From NCBI RefSeq assembly GCF_937973075.1, contig NZ_CALBWL010000078.1, positions 1 through 43,232 of the forward strand: 43,232 bases of DNA. Direction: 5' to 3'. Shown here in pieces: positions 16,978 through 25,509 of this stretch (position 1 is the stretch's first letter; each line of letters begins with the position of its first letter). This stretch comes from an uncultured Campylobacter sp. (GTDB lineage: Bacteria > Campylobacterota > Campylobacteria > Campylobacterales > Campylobacteraceae). The translations under genes and the position numbers were made by a program. The notes beneath the pieces were generated by a model, which was not told the origin of the DNA, searched no databases, and saw nothing but the letters and a program-made list of their open reading frames with translations.

Positions 16978-17578
16978 CCATTTTTTCCTTTAAATTTGTT
17001 AAATTCTGAGTGATCGAAGCGGGCCTGTAGATCGCCTCTACCATCGCGATATAATCAGGCTTGAGGGCTAAAATTTCATTTAAATTTTCTAAGTTTATCC
17101 CGCCGATTACGGCGATTGGAAGGTTTAGAGATTTTCGCGCCTCTTGCACAAGCGCATCGGGGCAAAGCGGCGCATCAGGCTTTGTCTTGCCGCGCCTGAG
17201 CGAGCCGAAGGCTACGTAGCTAGCGCCCTGCGCTTCGGCCTTTTGCGCGCGAGCAAGATCAGCGTAGCAGCTAACGCCGACGATCTTATCTGCGCCTAAA
17301 AACTCGCGCATCTGCGCCGTCTCGCCATCGTCCTTTCCGATATGCACGCCGTGCGCACCAAGCTTTTTGGCAAGCGCCGCATCGTCATTGATGATGAGTT
17401 TGGCGCCGTAATCCTCGCAAAGGCCGATGAGAGAGCGGATTAAAGCTTCGTCTTTCGCGGCGAGCTTGCTGCGATACTGCACGAGCTTTACGCCACAGCG
17501 TAAAATTTCATCTATCTGCGAAAAGATAGTTTGCGGCGGCGTTAAGACATCGTCGCTAAGCGCGTAAATTTCATTCAT
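16964..17578 (-). CDS. thiE: Thiamine-phosphate synthase
   Basis: A 204-residue TIM-barrel enzyme that joins the thiazole and pyrimidine moieties into thiamine phosphate. Typical segments are LVQYRSK near residue 33, LIINDDAALAKKLGAHGVHIGKDD (residues about 59-82), VGVSCY, YVAFGSLRRGKTKPDA and AVIGGINLENL. It overlaps the SNase-like gene by eight bases and uppP by 14, so it is an interior cistron. No thiamine riboswitch is seen upstream of the run. No other thi gene is in the window. Confidence 0.95.
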   Translation of the reverse strand: MNEIYALSDDVLTPPQTIFSQIDEILRCGVKLVQYRSKLAAKDEALIRSLIGLCEDYGAKLIINDDAALAKKLGAHGVHIGKDDGETAQMREFLGADKIVGVSCYADLARAQKAEAQGASYVAFGSLRRGKTKPDAPLCPDALVQEARKSLNLPIAVIGGINLENLNEILALKPDYIAMVEAIYRPASITQNLTNLKEKMDEYI

Positions 17579-18107
17579 CTATCTTTTTCGGCATCGGCAC
17601 GCCGTTTAGAATGCAGTTGGTAACATCCCAAAATTTTGCGCTATACATTCCCCGCTTAGCCTCTTTGGCTTCCTCGGCGGCTTTTAAAAGAAGTTCACTA
17701 TCGTCGGTTGTCGGCACGGCAAATCCTGCTGCCACTAGGTCCAATCGCAGATTGCTTTTAGGATCGCTTGCGTCGCAGACATAGGCGTCATTGCCGCGAT
17801 CGATTAAATTTACGTAGTAGCGCTTGCCGGGTTTTATCACGGACTCGAGAGCTTTTTTATATTCTTTGTCGAATTTCCTTAGCTCCTTGGCGTCCGTTAT
17901 GCACCTAGAAGCGCCCGCGGCGATTATGTTTAAATTTTTTAAGTCGCAGGGAAAGAAACGATCTTTTTGAGCCTTTCTGAAAGTAAAAACGAAGCTTCTA
18001 CCGTCATTGCCAAGACCTGCAAACGCAGCGATGCCGTATCTGTCTTTTTGCTCCGCAAAGCTCTGCGTGCAGAGCAAAATCGCAAGTGCTAAAAATATCT
18101 TTTTCAT
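17571..18107 (-). CDS. Secreted SNase-like protein, probably catalytically degenerate
   Basis: A 178-residue protein with a signal peptide (residues 1-18, ending QSFA). The C-terminal half, LRLDLVAAGFAVPTTDDSELLLKAAEEAKEAKRGMYS, matches the helical end of the staphylococcal-nuclease fold (DxLVxxGxA, then AEEEAKxAxRGxW). The catalytic Arg/Asp/Glu set is not clearly present: the usual DRYGR turn reads DRGNDAY and the D-G-D-T segment is missing. It may bind nucleic acid or be inactive. Cysteines at about residues 54, 68, 109 and 165 may form disulfides in the periplasm. The ribosome site is AGAGGAA. C. jejuni has a secreted nuclease-like gene near cjaA, so the neighbourhood is plausible. Confidence 0.65.
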   Translation of the reverse strand: MKKIFLALAILLCTQSFAEQKDRYGIAAFAGLGNDGRSFVFTFRKAQKDRFFPCDLKNLNIIAAGASRCITDAKELRKFDKEYKKALESVIKPGKRYYVNLIDRGNDAYVCDASDPKSNLRLDLVAAGFAVPTTDDSELLLKAAEEAKEAKRGMYSAKFWDVTNCILNGVPMPKKIDE

Positions 18108-18117
18108 AGGATTCCTC

Positions 18118-18156
18118 TTAGGCGGCGCAAATTCTATGAGAGGAATTTGCGCCTAA
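18118..18156 (-). repeat. Hairpin between the binding-protein gene and the SNase-like gene
   Basis: TTAGGCGGCGCAAATTC (18118-18134) pairs with GAATTTGCGCCTAA (18143-18156), 14 pairs with a three-base bulge and an eight-base loop. It lies 10 bases after the binding-protein stop. There is no T-run on the minus strand, so it is more likely a 3' stabiliser or partial terminator that raises binding-protein mRNA relative to the downstream genes. Confidence 0.6.
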
Positions 18157-18166
18157 ATTTTGCGGA

Positions 18167-18907
18167 TTATTTTAAATTATACTTTTCCAAAAGCTTTTCG
18201 TAGCTTCCGTCTTTTTTCATCTCCTCAAGCGCTGCGTTAAATTTAGCGAGTAGCTCGGGATATTTGCCCTTATCAAATGCGATCGAAAAGCCCTCGCTGC
18301 CGTCGGATTCTTTAAAAAATGCGGTTAGATCGTCATTTTTCTTAAGATACTCGTAGCCCACGGATGAATCCACGCAAAGCGCATCGATCTTTTTGTTCTT
18401 CAGCGACATAACGGCTACAAAGACGTTCTCCGTAGCGCTAACCTCGGCGCCTTTGATGTCTCTGATCGCAAGCTCCTGAATAGTGCCTAGCTGCGCAGCA
18501 AGACGCTTACCCTGTAGATCCGCCTTAGAATTTAACGAGTTATCGTCCTTGCGCTTGACGTATAAATTTTCGACCTTGTAGTAAGGATTAGTAAAATCGA
18601 TCGCCTTTTTGCGAGCCGGCGTCGCGCTCATTCCCGAGGCGATCATATCGATTTTGCCGCTTTTAATCGCAGGGATCAGCCCGTCAAAGCTCATATTTAA
18701 AATTTCATATTTCACGCCCGCTCGCTTTGCAAGCTCGGCTACCAGATCCATATCAAAGCCGGTAACCTTGGAGTTTTCATCCACGAACTCAAACGGCGGA
18801 TACTCGGCGTTCGTGCCCACGATGAGCGTATCTTTGGTGATGTCTTTAGCGACTAGCGAGCCGCAAAGCAAAGCGCCCGCAACTAAAAATCTCATAAATT
18901 TTTTCAT
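18167..18907 (-). CDS. Polar amino-acid ABC transporter, periplasmic binding protein
   Basis: A 246-residue family-3 solute-binding protein. Signal sequence at residues 1-20 (the ALLC stretch is a poor lipobox, so cleavage by signal peptidase I is more likely). The ligand pocket signature is intact: NAEYPPFEF, FDMDLVAELAKR, MSFDGLIPAI and SATPARKKAIDFTNPYY with the Arg that binds the ligand carboxylate. A C-terminal DGSYEKLLEKY is typical. Ligand cannot be read; the family includes CjaA and Peb1a, binding cysteine or Asp/Glu in C. jejuni. It is the third gene of the permease-ATPase-binding protein operon. The ribosome site is AAAGGAGAGG. Confidence 0.92.
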   Translation of the reverse strand: MKKFMRFLVAGALLCGSLVAKDITKDTLIVGTNAEYPPFEFVDENSKVTGFDMDLVAELAKRAGVKYEILNMSFDGLIPAIKSGKIDMIASGMSATPARKKAIDFTNPYYKVENLYVKRKDDNSLNSKADLQGKRLAAQLGTIQELAIRDIKGAEVSATENVFVAVMSLKNKKIDALCVDSSVGYEYLKKNDDLTAFFKESDGSEGFSIAFDKGKYPELLAKFNAALEEMKKDGSYEKLLEKYNLK

Positions 18908-18918
18908 TTCCCTCTCCT

Positions 18919-19647
18919 TTAGTGGTTTAAAATTTTATTTAAAAATTCTTTCAATCTCGGATTTTGCGGATTTTCAAATACGTTTTTAGGCGTATCGTCC
19001 ACAGCGATCTTGCCGCCCTCCATAAAAAAAATCCTATTTGCGACATTGCGTGCAAAGCCCATCTCATGCGTTACCACAAGCATCGTAATGCCCTCTTTGG
19101 CGACCTCTTTCATTATGCTTAAGACCTCGCCTATCATCTCGGGATCTAATGCCGAGGTGGGCTCGTCGAATAAAATCACGTCCGGATTTACCGCCAAACT
19201 TCTAGCGATTGCGATGCGTTGCTTTTGTCCGCCGCTAAGCTTGTGCGGATAGGCGTAGGCTTTGTCGCTAAGACCCACTTTAGCTAGCAGTTCCTCCGCT
19301 TTTGCTAAGGCTTGTTCTTTAGTATAAATGCCCGCTTTTATAGGCGCTAGAGTTAAATTTTCCAGCACGTTTTTATTCGCAAAGAGGTTGAAATGCTGAA
19401 ACACCATACTAACTTTGCGGCGAATTTTATTAATATCGGTGTGCTTATCGGTAATATCCTCGCTGTCTATTTTAATAATGCCGCCGCTTGGAATTTCAAG
19501 CAGATTTAAGCAGCGCAAAAAGGTTGATTTACCGCCGCCGCTTGGACCGATGATCGCTACGATATCGCCTTTATTTATGGTCTTTGAAATTCCTTTTAGC
19601 ACCGATAAATTGCCGTAGGATTTGGTTAAATTTGATATTTCAATCAT
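18919..19647 (-). CDS. Polar amino-acid ABC transporter, ATP-binding protein
   Basis: A 242-residue ATPase with Walker A GPSGGGKST (about residue 33), Q-loop MVFQHFNLF, signature LSGGQKQR, Walker B VILFDEPTSALDP and the H-loop VVTHEMGFA. It powers the adjacent permease on the inner face of the membrane. It belongs to the GlnQ/HisP-type group. The start overlaps the permease stop by eight bases. Confidence 0.96.
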   Translation of the reverse strand: MIEISNLTKSYGNLSVLKGISKTINKGDIVAIIGPSGGGKSTFLRCLNLLEIPSGGIIKIDSEDITDKHTDINKIRRKVSMVFQHFNLFANKNVLENLTLAPIKAGIYTKEQALAKAEELLAKVGLSDKAYAYPHKLSGGQKQRIAIARSLAVNPDVILFDEPTSALDPEMIGEVLSIMKEVAKEGITMLVVTHEMGFARNVANRIFFMEGGKIAVDDTPKNVFENPQNPRLKEFLNKILNH

Positions 19648-20344
19648 TGCGGTTTAACCTACTTTCTAGCATTTTTACTAAAAACGAGAAAAATTTCACG
19701 CTTGCATAGTAAAGCACTGCGGCAAAAAGTATCGGCTGGACGGTATAAAGCGCCGCCTGCATGCTTTTTGAAAAAAACGTAAGATCGGTAATTGCTACGA
19801 GGCCCACGACCGAGGTTTCTTTAAAAAGGCTTATAAACTCATTCGCAAGCGCGGGCAGGATGTTTTTTATCGCCTGCGGAAAGACGATCTCCTTCATCGC
19901 CGTGCCGTAGCCTAGACCCATCGCGCGCGCTGCTTCCATCTGGCCGCGATCGACGCTGTTTATACCGCTGCGCACGATCTCTGCGACGTAGGCGGAGCTA
20001 TTAAGCCCCAGCGCAAAGATCGCAGCTGCGATATTATTGCTCCACGTAGCAAAAATTATAAACACAAACACCATCAGCTGGATAACGATCGGAGTTCCGC
20101 GGATGATGTCTACGTATTCGTCGATAATGAAGCTTAAAAATTTATTGTTCAGAAATTTTAAAAATGCTAGCATAAATCCTAATGCGATACCGATCACAAT
20201 GCCGCCGGAGGTCAAAATAAGAGTGATGCCGTAGCTTTTGGCGTATGAAATTTTTTGCGCTTCGCTCAGTTCGGGATAGGTGAAATAAAGCCCCACGGCG
20301 ATTACAGTCAAAACAAATACGACCTTTAAAATTTTCTCGTTCAA
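19640..20344 (-). CDS. Polar amino-acid ABC transporter, permease
   Basis: A 234-residue inner-membrane permease of the HisMQ family with the conserved cytoplasmic EAA loop, here MEAARAMGLGYGTAMKEIVFPQA, and the preceding YVAEIVRSGINSV motif. About five membrane helices. It starts with TTG at 20344 and is the first gene of the minus-strand run; no strong ribosome site or promoter is seen immediately upstream, but the region up to putP (about 127 bp) must hold both divergent promoters. Confidence 0.93.
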   Translation of the reverse strand: MNEKILKVVFVLTVIAVGLYFTYPELSEAQKISYAKSYGITLILTSGGIVIGIALGFMLAFLKFLNNKFLSFIIDEYVDIIRGTPIVIQLMVFVFIIFATWSNNIAAAIFALGLNSSAYVAEIVRSGINSVDRGQMEAARAMGLGYGTAMKEIVFPQAIKNILPALANEFISLFKETSVVGLVAITDLTFFSKSMQAALYTVQPILFAAVLYYASVKFFSFLVKMLESRLNRND

Positions 20345-20471
20345 CCAAGGCGCCTTTTTCTTAAAATTTAAACGGCAAGAATACTAAAATTTCGTTAAAA
20401 TCTGGCTAAATTCCGAAAGTAAAATTTTATTTGAAATAGAGTAAAATTAGCTTTTTTAAAAGGAGGCAACG

Positions 20472-21980
20472 ATGAGCTTTTGGACCTATTGCGCAATCGC
20501 GATATATTTTGGCGCGCTTATTTTTATAGGTAGGTATTATTATGACAAGAATGCGAGCTTAAGCGAGTATCTGCTCGATAACCGCCGCCTGGGCCCATTC
20601 GTAACGGCACTTAGCGCGGGCGCTAGCGATATGAGTGGCTGGATGCTTTTGGGAGTGCCGGGCGCGATGTTCGCAACGGGGATTTGCAATATCTGGATCG
20701 CCCTAGGACTTTGCGTGGGCGCGTGGTGCAACTATAAATTTCTTGCTAAAAGGCTTAGAATTTACACCGAGGTAGCAAGCGACAGCGTCACGATCCCGGA
20801 TTTTTTAGAAAACCGCTTCAAAGACCGCACCAAGACGCTTCGCATTATCTCGGGGCTTTTGATCATCATATTTTTTACGCTCTATGTTAGCAGCGGCATC
20901 ATCGCGGGCGGCAAGACCTTTGAGAGCTTTTTCGGGCTAAGCTTTACCTACGGCGCGATCGCTACGATCTTAATCGTCGTGTTTTATACCTTTTTCGGCG
21001 GATTTAAGGCCGTCGCGATCACCGACGCATTTCAGGGTGCGCTGATGTTTGCGGTGCTTATTTTAATCCCTCTGTTTTCTTACCGCGCGCTGCAGATCCC
21101 CGCAGACGGCTCCTTTTTTGCACAGGTGCGGCTCTACGGCGCGAGCCACCTCGATCTGTTTTACAATCAAAGCTTCTTGGGCGTTTTGGGCCTGCTTGCT
21201 TGGGGACTCGGATACTTCGGGCAGCCGCACATCATCGTGCGCTTTATGGCGATTAGAAGCTCGCGCGAGCTTGATAGCGCGCGCCGCATCGGAATTTTGT
21301 GGATGGTGCTAGGTCTTGCGGGCGCGATGCTTAGCGGTCTGATCGGCTTTGTATATTTTTCGCAAAAAGGCCTTAGCATAGACGATCCAGAAAAAATTTT
21401 CCTAGAGCTCGGTAAAATTTTCTTTCATCCATTCATCCTAGGCGTCATAATCTCTGCGGTGCTGGCGGCGATTATGAGCACCATCTCAAGCCAGCTTTTG
21501 GTAAGCGCGAGCGCGGTTACGAAAGATTTTATCTTTGCGTTTTATAAAAAAGAGGTGAGCGAGCGCACACAGACGCTAAGCAGCCGCATCGCCGTCGTGA
21601 TCATCGCCGCGGTAGCCGCGATTTTGGCGTTTGGCTCAAACGATACGGTGCTAAACGTCGTCGGAAACGCTTGGGCGGGATTTGGCGCGAGCTTTGGAGC
21701 GGTGCTGCTTTTCAGCCTGTATTCTAAAAAAATGAGCGCGCTCTCGGCTTTGGTGGGTATGCTCGTAGGCGGTATCACGGTTATTTGCTGGATCTTATCG
21801 GGGCTTTCGGCGATCGTTTACGAGCTGCTGCCGGGCTTTTGCTTTTCGGCGCTTGCGATACTGCTCGTAAATCGCTACAACTCCGTGCTAGATAAGATGG
21901 CGGATGAGCCCAATGCCGCGCAAATTTCGCAGGAATTTGAAAAGATGAAAGAGCAGAGTTTAGGAAGCAAAAATGGCTAA
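20472..21980 (+). CDS. putP: Sodium/proline symporter
   Basis: A 502-residue sodium:solute symporter with about 13 membrane helices. The opening TYCAIAIYFGALIFIGRYYY, the LGPFVTALSAGASDMSGWML segment (Na+ and proline site) and GYFGQPHIIVRFMA are typical of PutP. It imports proline with sodium for use as carbon or nitrogen source or for osmotic protection. No putA is in the window. The ribosome site AAAGGAGGC is strong, with a TAAAAT -10-like box at 20442-20447. Overlaps the next gene by eight bases. Confidence 0.94.
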   Translation: MSFWTYCAIAIYFGALIFIGRYYYDKNASLSEYLLDNRRLGPFVTALSAGASDMSGWMLLGVPGAMFATGICNIWIALGLCVGAWCNYKFLAKRLRIYTEVASDSVTIPDFLENRFKDRTKTLRIISGLLIIIFFTLYVSSGIIAGGKTFESFFGLSFTYGAIATILIVVFYTFFGGFKAVAITDAFQGALMFAVLILIPLFSYRALQIPADGSFFAQVRLYGASHLDLFYNQSFLGVLGLLAWGLGYFGQPHIIVRFMAIRSSRELDSARRIGILWMVLGLAGAMLSGLIGFVYFSQKGLSIDDPEKIFLELGKIFFHPFILGVIISAVLAAIMSTISSQLLVSASAVTKDFIFAFYKKEVSERTQTLSSRIAVVIIAAVAAILAFGSNDTVLNVVGNAWAGFGASFGAVLLFSLYSKKMSALSALVGMLVGGITVICWILSGLSAIVYELLPGFCFSALAILLVNRYNSVLDKMADEPNAAQISQEFEKMKEQSLGSKNG

Positions 21981-23316
21981 CGTAAAGTGCCCGCACTGCG
22001 GCTCTCAGATCGACATAGACGAGGCGCTGCAACGCGATATCAAGGCTAAATTTGAAGATGAAATTTTGCAACAGAAGCGAAAGTGGCAGCAGCAGCAAAA
22101 CGAAGCTACGCTTAAATTTGAAGCCGAGATCGCCGCTAAGCGCGAGGAGTATGCAAAGCATCTAGCGCAGTTGCAAGCGAAGGAAAACGCCTTCGAGCAG
22201 CGCGTAAAAGTGGCGACCGATTCTGCGCTAAATAGCGAGCGGGAGAAAATTTTAGCGCTTGCAAAATCTCAGATCGAGAGCGAAAACGCGGCGAAATTTG
22301 AAATTTTACAAAAGGAGCTGCAAGAAAAATCGCAAAGAATTTCCGAGCTAAATTTAATAAAGGCCGAGATGGAGGCGCAAAAGCGTAAATTTAGCGAGCT
22401 TGAAGCTGAGAATAAAGCCAAATCCGAGATAGAGCTAACCAACCGCGTAAACCAAGAACGCGAGCGGCTTTCGAAGCAAATTTCGCAGGAAAACGAGCTG
22501 AAATTCCGCCAAAAAGATGAGCAGATCCAAAGCCTAATCGGCCAAATAAACGAGCTCAAACGTCGCTCGGAAGTGGGCTCGCAGCAGCTTCAGGGCGAGG
22601 TACAGGAGCTCGCGCTGCAGGAATATCTGCGGCTAAACTTTCCTTTGGACGAGATAGATGAGGTCAAAAAGGGCGCGCGCGGCGCAGACTGCGTGCAGAT
22701 GGTGCATACGAGGGAGTTTGTGGGCTGCGGTAAAATTTTATACGAGAGCAAGCGCACGAAAAGCTTCGAGCCTAAATGGATCGACAAACTCAAAGACGAT
22801 ATGATAGGCGAGGGCGCGCAGATCGGCGTTATCGTCACCGAGCAGATGCCGCCTCACAGCTCTAGGCTGCACCAAGCGCCGAGCGATGCTAGCATCTGGA
22901 TCTGTTCGTTTGAGGAATTTAAGGGGCTTTGCGCCGTCTTGCGCGAACATGTCGTGGCGCTTGCGTTTGCCAAAAGATCGGGGCAAAATCAAGATAGCAA
23001 AACGGCGATGCTCTACGACTATCTGACCTCGCCCGAGTTTGCAAACCAGATAAAGACGATCGTTTCGGCATTTGTCGGCATGCAAGAGAGCCTAAATAAG
23101 GAGCGCAACGCGATGGAGCGCATCTGGAAACAGCGTGAAAAACAGATCGCGCGTGCGCGAGACGGCGCGATCGCGATGCATGCAAGCATCAGAAGCATCG
23201 CCGGAAGCGGCGTAGCGCAGCTGGAGGACGTCGATGAAATTTTAAGCCTCGAGGCGATTGCGACGGAGGGCGAAGCGGACGCGCTTCAAAACCAAGACGG
23301 CGACGAGACGTCATAG
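21973..23316 (+). CDS. DUF2130-domain coiled-coil protein
   Basis: A 447-residue protein. The N-terminus KCPHCGSQIDIDEAL is a half zinc-ribbon-like opening with a single C-x-x-C. Residues about 18-200 form a long charged coiled coil (repeating Glu/Lys/Gln heptads). From about residue 205 the DUF2130 domain follows: LQEYLRLNFPLDEIDEVKKG, a conserved GADCVQMVH, and LYESKRTKSFEPKWIDKLK, which resembles a nuclease-like core with E-x-K. Function is unknown. The ATG follows TTTAGGAAGC and overlaps putP, but a functional link with proline uptake is not evident. Confidence 0.8.
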   Translation: MANVKCPHCGSQIDIDEALQRDIKAKFEDEILQQKRKWQQQQNEATLKFEAEIAAKREEYAKHLAQLQAKENAFEQRVKVATDSALNSEREKILALAKSQIESENAAKFEILQKELQEKSQRISELNLIKAEMEAQKRKFSELEAENKAKSEIELTNRVNQERERLSKQISQENELKFRQKDEQIQSLIGQINELKRRSEVGSQQLQGEVQELALQEYLRLNFPLDEIDEVKKGARGADCVQMVHTREFVGCGKILYESKRTKSFEPKWIDKLKDDMIGEGAQIGVIVTEQMPPHSSRLHQAPSDASIWICSFEEFKGLCAVLREHVVALAFAKRSGQNQDSKTAMLYDYLTSPEFANQIKTIVSAFVGMQESLNKERNAMERIWKQREKQIARARDGAIAMHASIRSIAGSGVAQLEDVDEILSLEAIATEGEADALQNQDGDETS

Positions 23317-23846
23317 CGGCATGCGGACAGATCGCGGCTATGGCGATAGCGCGAGACGATCTCGTGGCGCAAGAAGTTTGTGGAACGGAGAGCTAAATAC
23401 CTATGAATTCGCGTGACGCAACTTGTTAAATTTCGTCCGCTCTTGCGCTTTGATGCAGTGCAGAACCTCACAACCTCGCTTTCTATATTCACATATCTTG
23501 TATCTATATAATAAATTTTAAGCGCAAAATGTTTTATCTCTCCAGTGCGGCGTCTCTGGTACTTTATCGCGACGTAAAATTTACCGTAAAATTTCCTTTA
23601 AATTTGCCGCGTAGAGCGCCGCGGTACGTTTTAGATCACGCCATTAAATTTTAAAATTTCAAAACGTTTGCTTTGATTTGTTGGTTGCTCGCTTTCAAAG
23701 CGACGCGAAATTTTGCACAAAAGCCGTGCTGAGCGCCATAGAGTTTATCGTGACATTCGCTTGGCGATAAGCGTGAAATTTATGATTGATTTTAACGCCG
23801 TTTTAAGATTATTTTTGTAAAATCACATTTCTTTTTCACCGCTGGC
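23317..23846. other. Gene-free spacer before the tRNA gene
   Basis: About 530 bp without a supportable gene. It carries scattered RAATTY words. A TAAAAT -10-like box at 23818-23823 is well placed for the tRNA. Confidence 0.5.
23818..23823 (+). promoter_or_regulatory. -10-like box for the tRNA gene
   Basis: TGTAAAAT ending at 23823, 23 bases before the mature tRNA 5' end. Confidence 0.45.
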
Positions 23847-23923
23847 GGGCTCATAGCTCAGTTGGTTAGAGCATCCGGCTCATAACCGGATGGTCCTAGG
23901 TTCAAGTCCTAGTGAGCCCACCA
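23847..23923 (+). tRNA. tRNA with CAU anticodon, probably tRNA-Met (elongator)
   Basis: A complete 77-base cloverleaf. Acceptor arms GGGCTCA (23847-23853) and TGAGCCC (23913-23919) pair perfectly, followed by discriminator A and encoded CCA. The D arm is AGCTCAGTTGGTTAGAGC, the anticodon stem CCGG/CCGG with loop CTCATAA (anticodon at 23881-23883), and the T loop TTCAAGT. The G1-C72 pair rules out initiator tRNA. tRNA-Ile with a CAU anticodon (lysidine-modified) cannot be excluded by eye; the GGTTCAAGTCC T arm resembles that type. Confidence 0.93.
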
Positions 23924-24132
23924 CAAAATTTTTTGCTTTTCACTACATCAAAATCCGCAAAATTCTATAAATTTCATGCGTCGTTTTTCCTTTGAAATTC
24001 CGCTTCATAACTTCAAAAGACAAAGTCTGCTGCATAATTCCCGCTTTAAAATGCGGTTAAGCTTGTGATCGAATTTTCAAATTTAACTTTCATTTGGCGA
24101 CTGATTAAATTTTATTTTATGGCAAGTTGCGG

Positions 24133-24138
24133 TAGAAT
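24133..24138 (+). promoter_or_regulatory. -10-like box for the symporter gene
   Basis: TAGAAT about 32 bases upstream of the chosen ATG at 24171. Confidence 0.45.
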
Positions 24139-24170
24139 TCCGTTAAAATTCTTAGTGCAGGGAGATGTCC

Positions 24171-25481
24171 ATGTCAGAAAATCAAACGAAAAAAGGCGGA
24201 ATTTTAGCCTTTTATTTTAACTCAAGCTTGCTTTGGCGCATCATTATCGCTTTAGTGTTGGGCTCTGCGATCGGTATGTTACTACCTAAAAATATGCCGG
24301 TGGGTGATACCACGTGGGTGGCGATTTTAACGCCTTTGGGAGATCTTTTCGTGAGACTTTTAAAGATGATTATGGTGCCGATCATCATCTGTTCGCTGAT
24401 CGTGGGCACTAGCAGTATCTCGCCCGCGCACCTTGGCAAAGTAGGCGTTAAGGCGATCATATTTTACGCTATAACGACGCTTTTTGCGATCGTCATCGGT
24501 CTAGCGTGTGCGTTTGTATTTTCTCCAGGTAGCGGGCTTGATCTAAGCGATGCGTCCAAGGCCGTCGAAAAGGCAGCGAACGCGCCTAGTATGAGTAAAA
24601 TTTTGCTTAATATAATTCCTACGAATCCTTTTGATTCCATAGCCAAAGGCGAAATTTTGCCGATTATCGCGTTTTGCTTATTTTTCGGCGTAGGGCTTGC
24701 GTTTTGCCGCGACAGTAGCGACGCGCGTATCAAAAATTCTGCCGACACGGTTTATAATTTTTTTGATGGAATGAGCGAGATTATGTTTAAGGTCGTGCAC
24801 TGGGTAATGCAATACGCACCAATCGGCGTTTTTGCGCTAATGTTTGTAGTGTTTAATAAAAGCGGTATCGAGGCTTTCAGCTCACTACTAAACGTCACGA
24901 TTACCCTATACGTGGGACTTGCGATCCAAGTATTTGCGGTTTATTGCGTTATTTGTATGCTTATCGGAGTTAGCCCGATTAAATTTCTTAAAAAAGTGCG
25001 CCCGCCGATGCTTACGGCTTTTGTTACCCGCAGCTCCAACGGCACGCTTCCGATTACGATGCAAACCGCCGAAGATATGGGAATTCCAAAGGCGATCTAC
25101 GGCTTTGTTTTGCCAGTGGGCGCTACGGTGAATATGAACGGTACGACCGTATATTTGGGCGTGTGTACGCTCTTTATCGCTAATGCTTGCGGTATCGATC
25201 TAAATAGCAGCCACTACCTCACGATCATTATCACTTCGATGCTTGCGGCGATCGGAACTGCCGGAGTTCCGGGAGCTGGTGCGCTGATGCTGCTTTTAGT
25301 GCTCGAATCTATCGGCGTCAAGGTAAGCGGTAATGTAGCGATCGCTTACGGAATGATTTTAGGCATTGACGCGATTTTGGATATGGGGCGAACCTCGATG
25401 AACGTAACGGGCGATGTTGTGGCGTCGATCTACGTCGCAAAGAGCGAAAACGAAATGGATATGAGTAAGTGGGAGGATTAA
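24171..25481 (+). CDS. Dicarboxylate/amino-acid:cation symporter (DAACS family)
   Basis: About 436 residues with eight membrane helices plus two re-entrant loops. The substrate-site motifs are clear: the Ser-rich AFVTRSSNGTLPITMQ hairpin, PVGATVNMNGTTVY, and GVPGAGALMLLLVLES. The family moves glutamate, aspartate or C4-dicarboxylates with Na+ or H+. Substrate cannot be fixed from sequence, but the following Asp/Glu racemase-family gene 28 bp downstream favours an acidic amino acid. The second ATG (24171) is preferred: the site AGGGAG abuts the first ATG (24165) but is six bases from the second. Confidence 0.93.
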   Translation: MSENQTKKGGILAFYFNSSLLWRIIIALVLGSAIGMLLPKNMPVGDTTWVAILTPLGDLFVRLLKMIMVPIIICSLIVGTSSISPAHLGKVGVKAIIFYAITTLFAIVIGLACAFVFSPGSGLDLSDASKAVEKAANAPSMSKILLNIIPTNPFDSIAKGEILPIIAFCLFFGVGLAFCRDSSDARIKNSADTVYNFFDGMSEIMFKVVHWVMQYAPIGVFALMFVVFNKSGIEAFSSLLNVTITLYVGLAIQVFAVYCVICMLIGVSPIKFLKKVRPPMLTAFVTRSSNGTLPITMQTAEDMGIPKAIYGFVLPVGATVNMNGTTVYLGVCTLFIANACGIDLNSSHYLTIIITSMLAAIGTAGVPGAGALMLLLVLESIGVKVSGNVAIAYGMILGIDAILDMGRTSMNVTGDVVASIYVAKSENEMDMSKWED

Positions 25482-25509
25482 CCCAAGTAAAATTTAGAAA
25501 GGACGAGCT

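Noticed and set aside
17579..18166. Possible thiamine riboswitch controlling thiE
   Set aside because: thiE is an interior, overlapping cistron and no THI-box core was found upstream; the hairpin at 18118-18156 is a simple stem.
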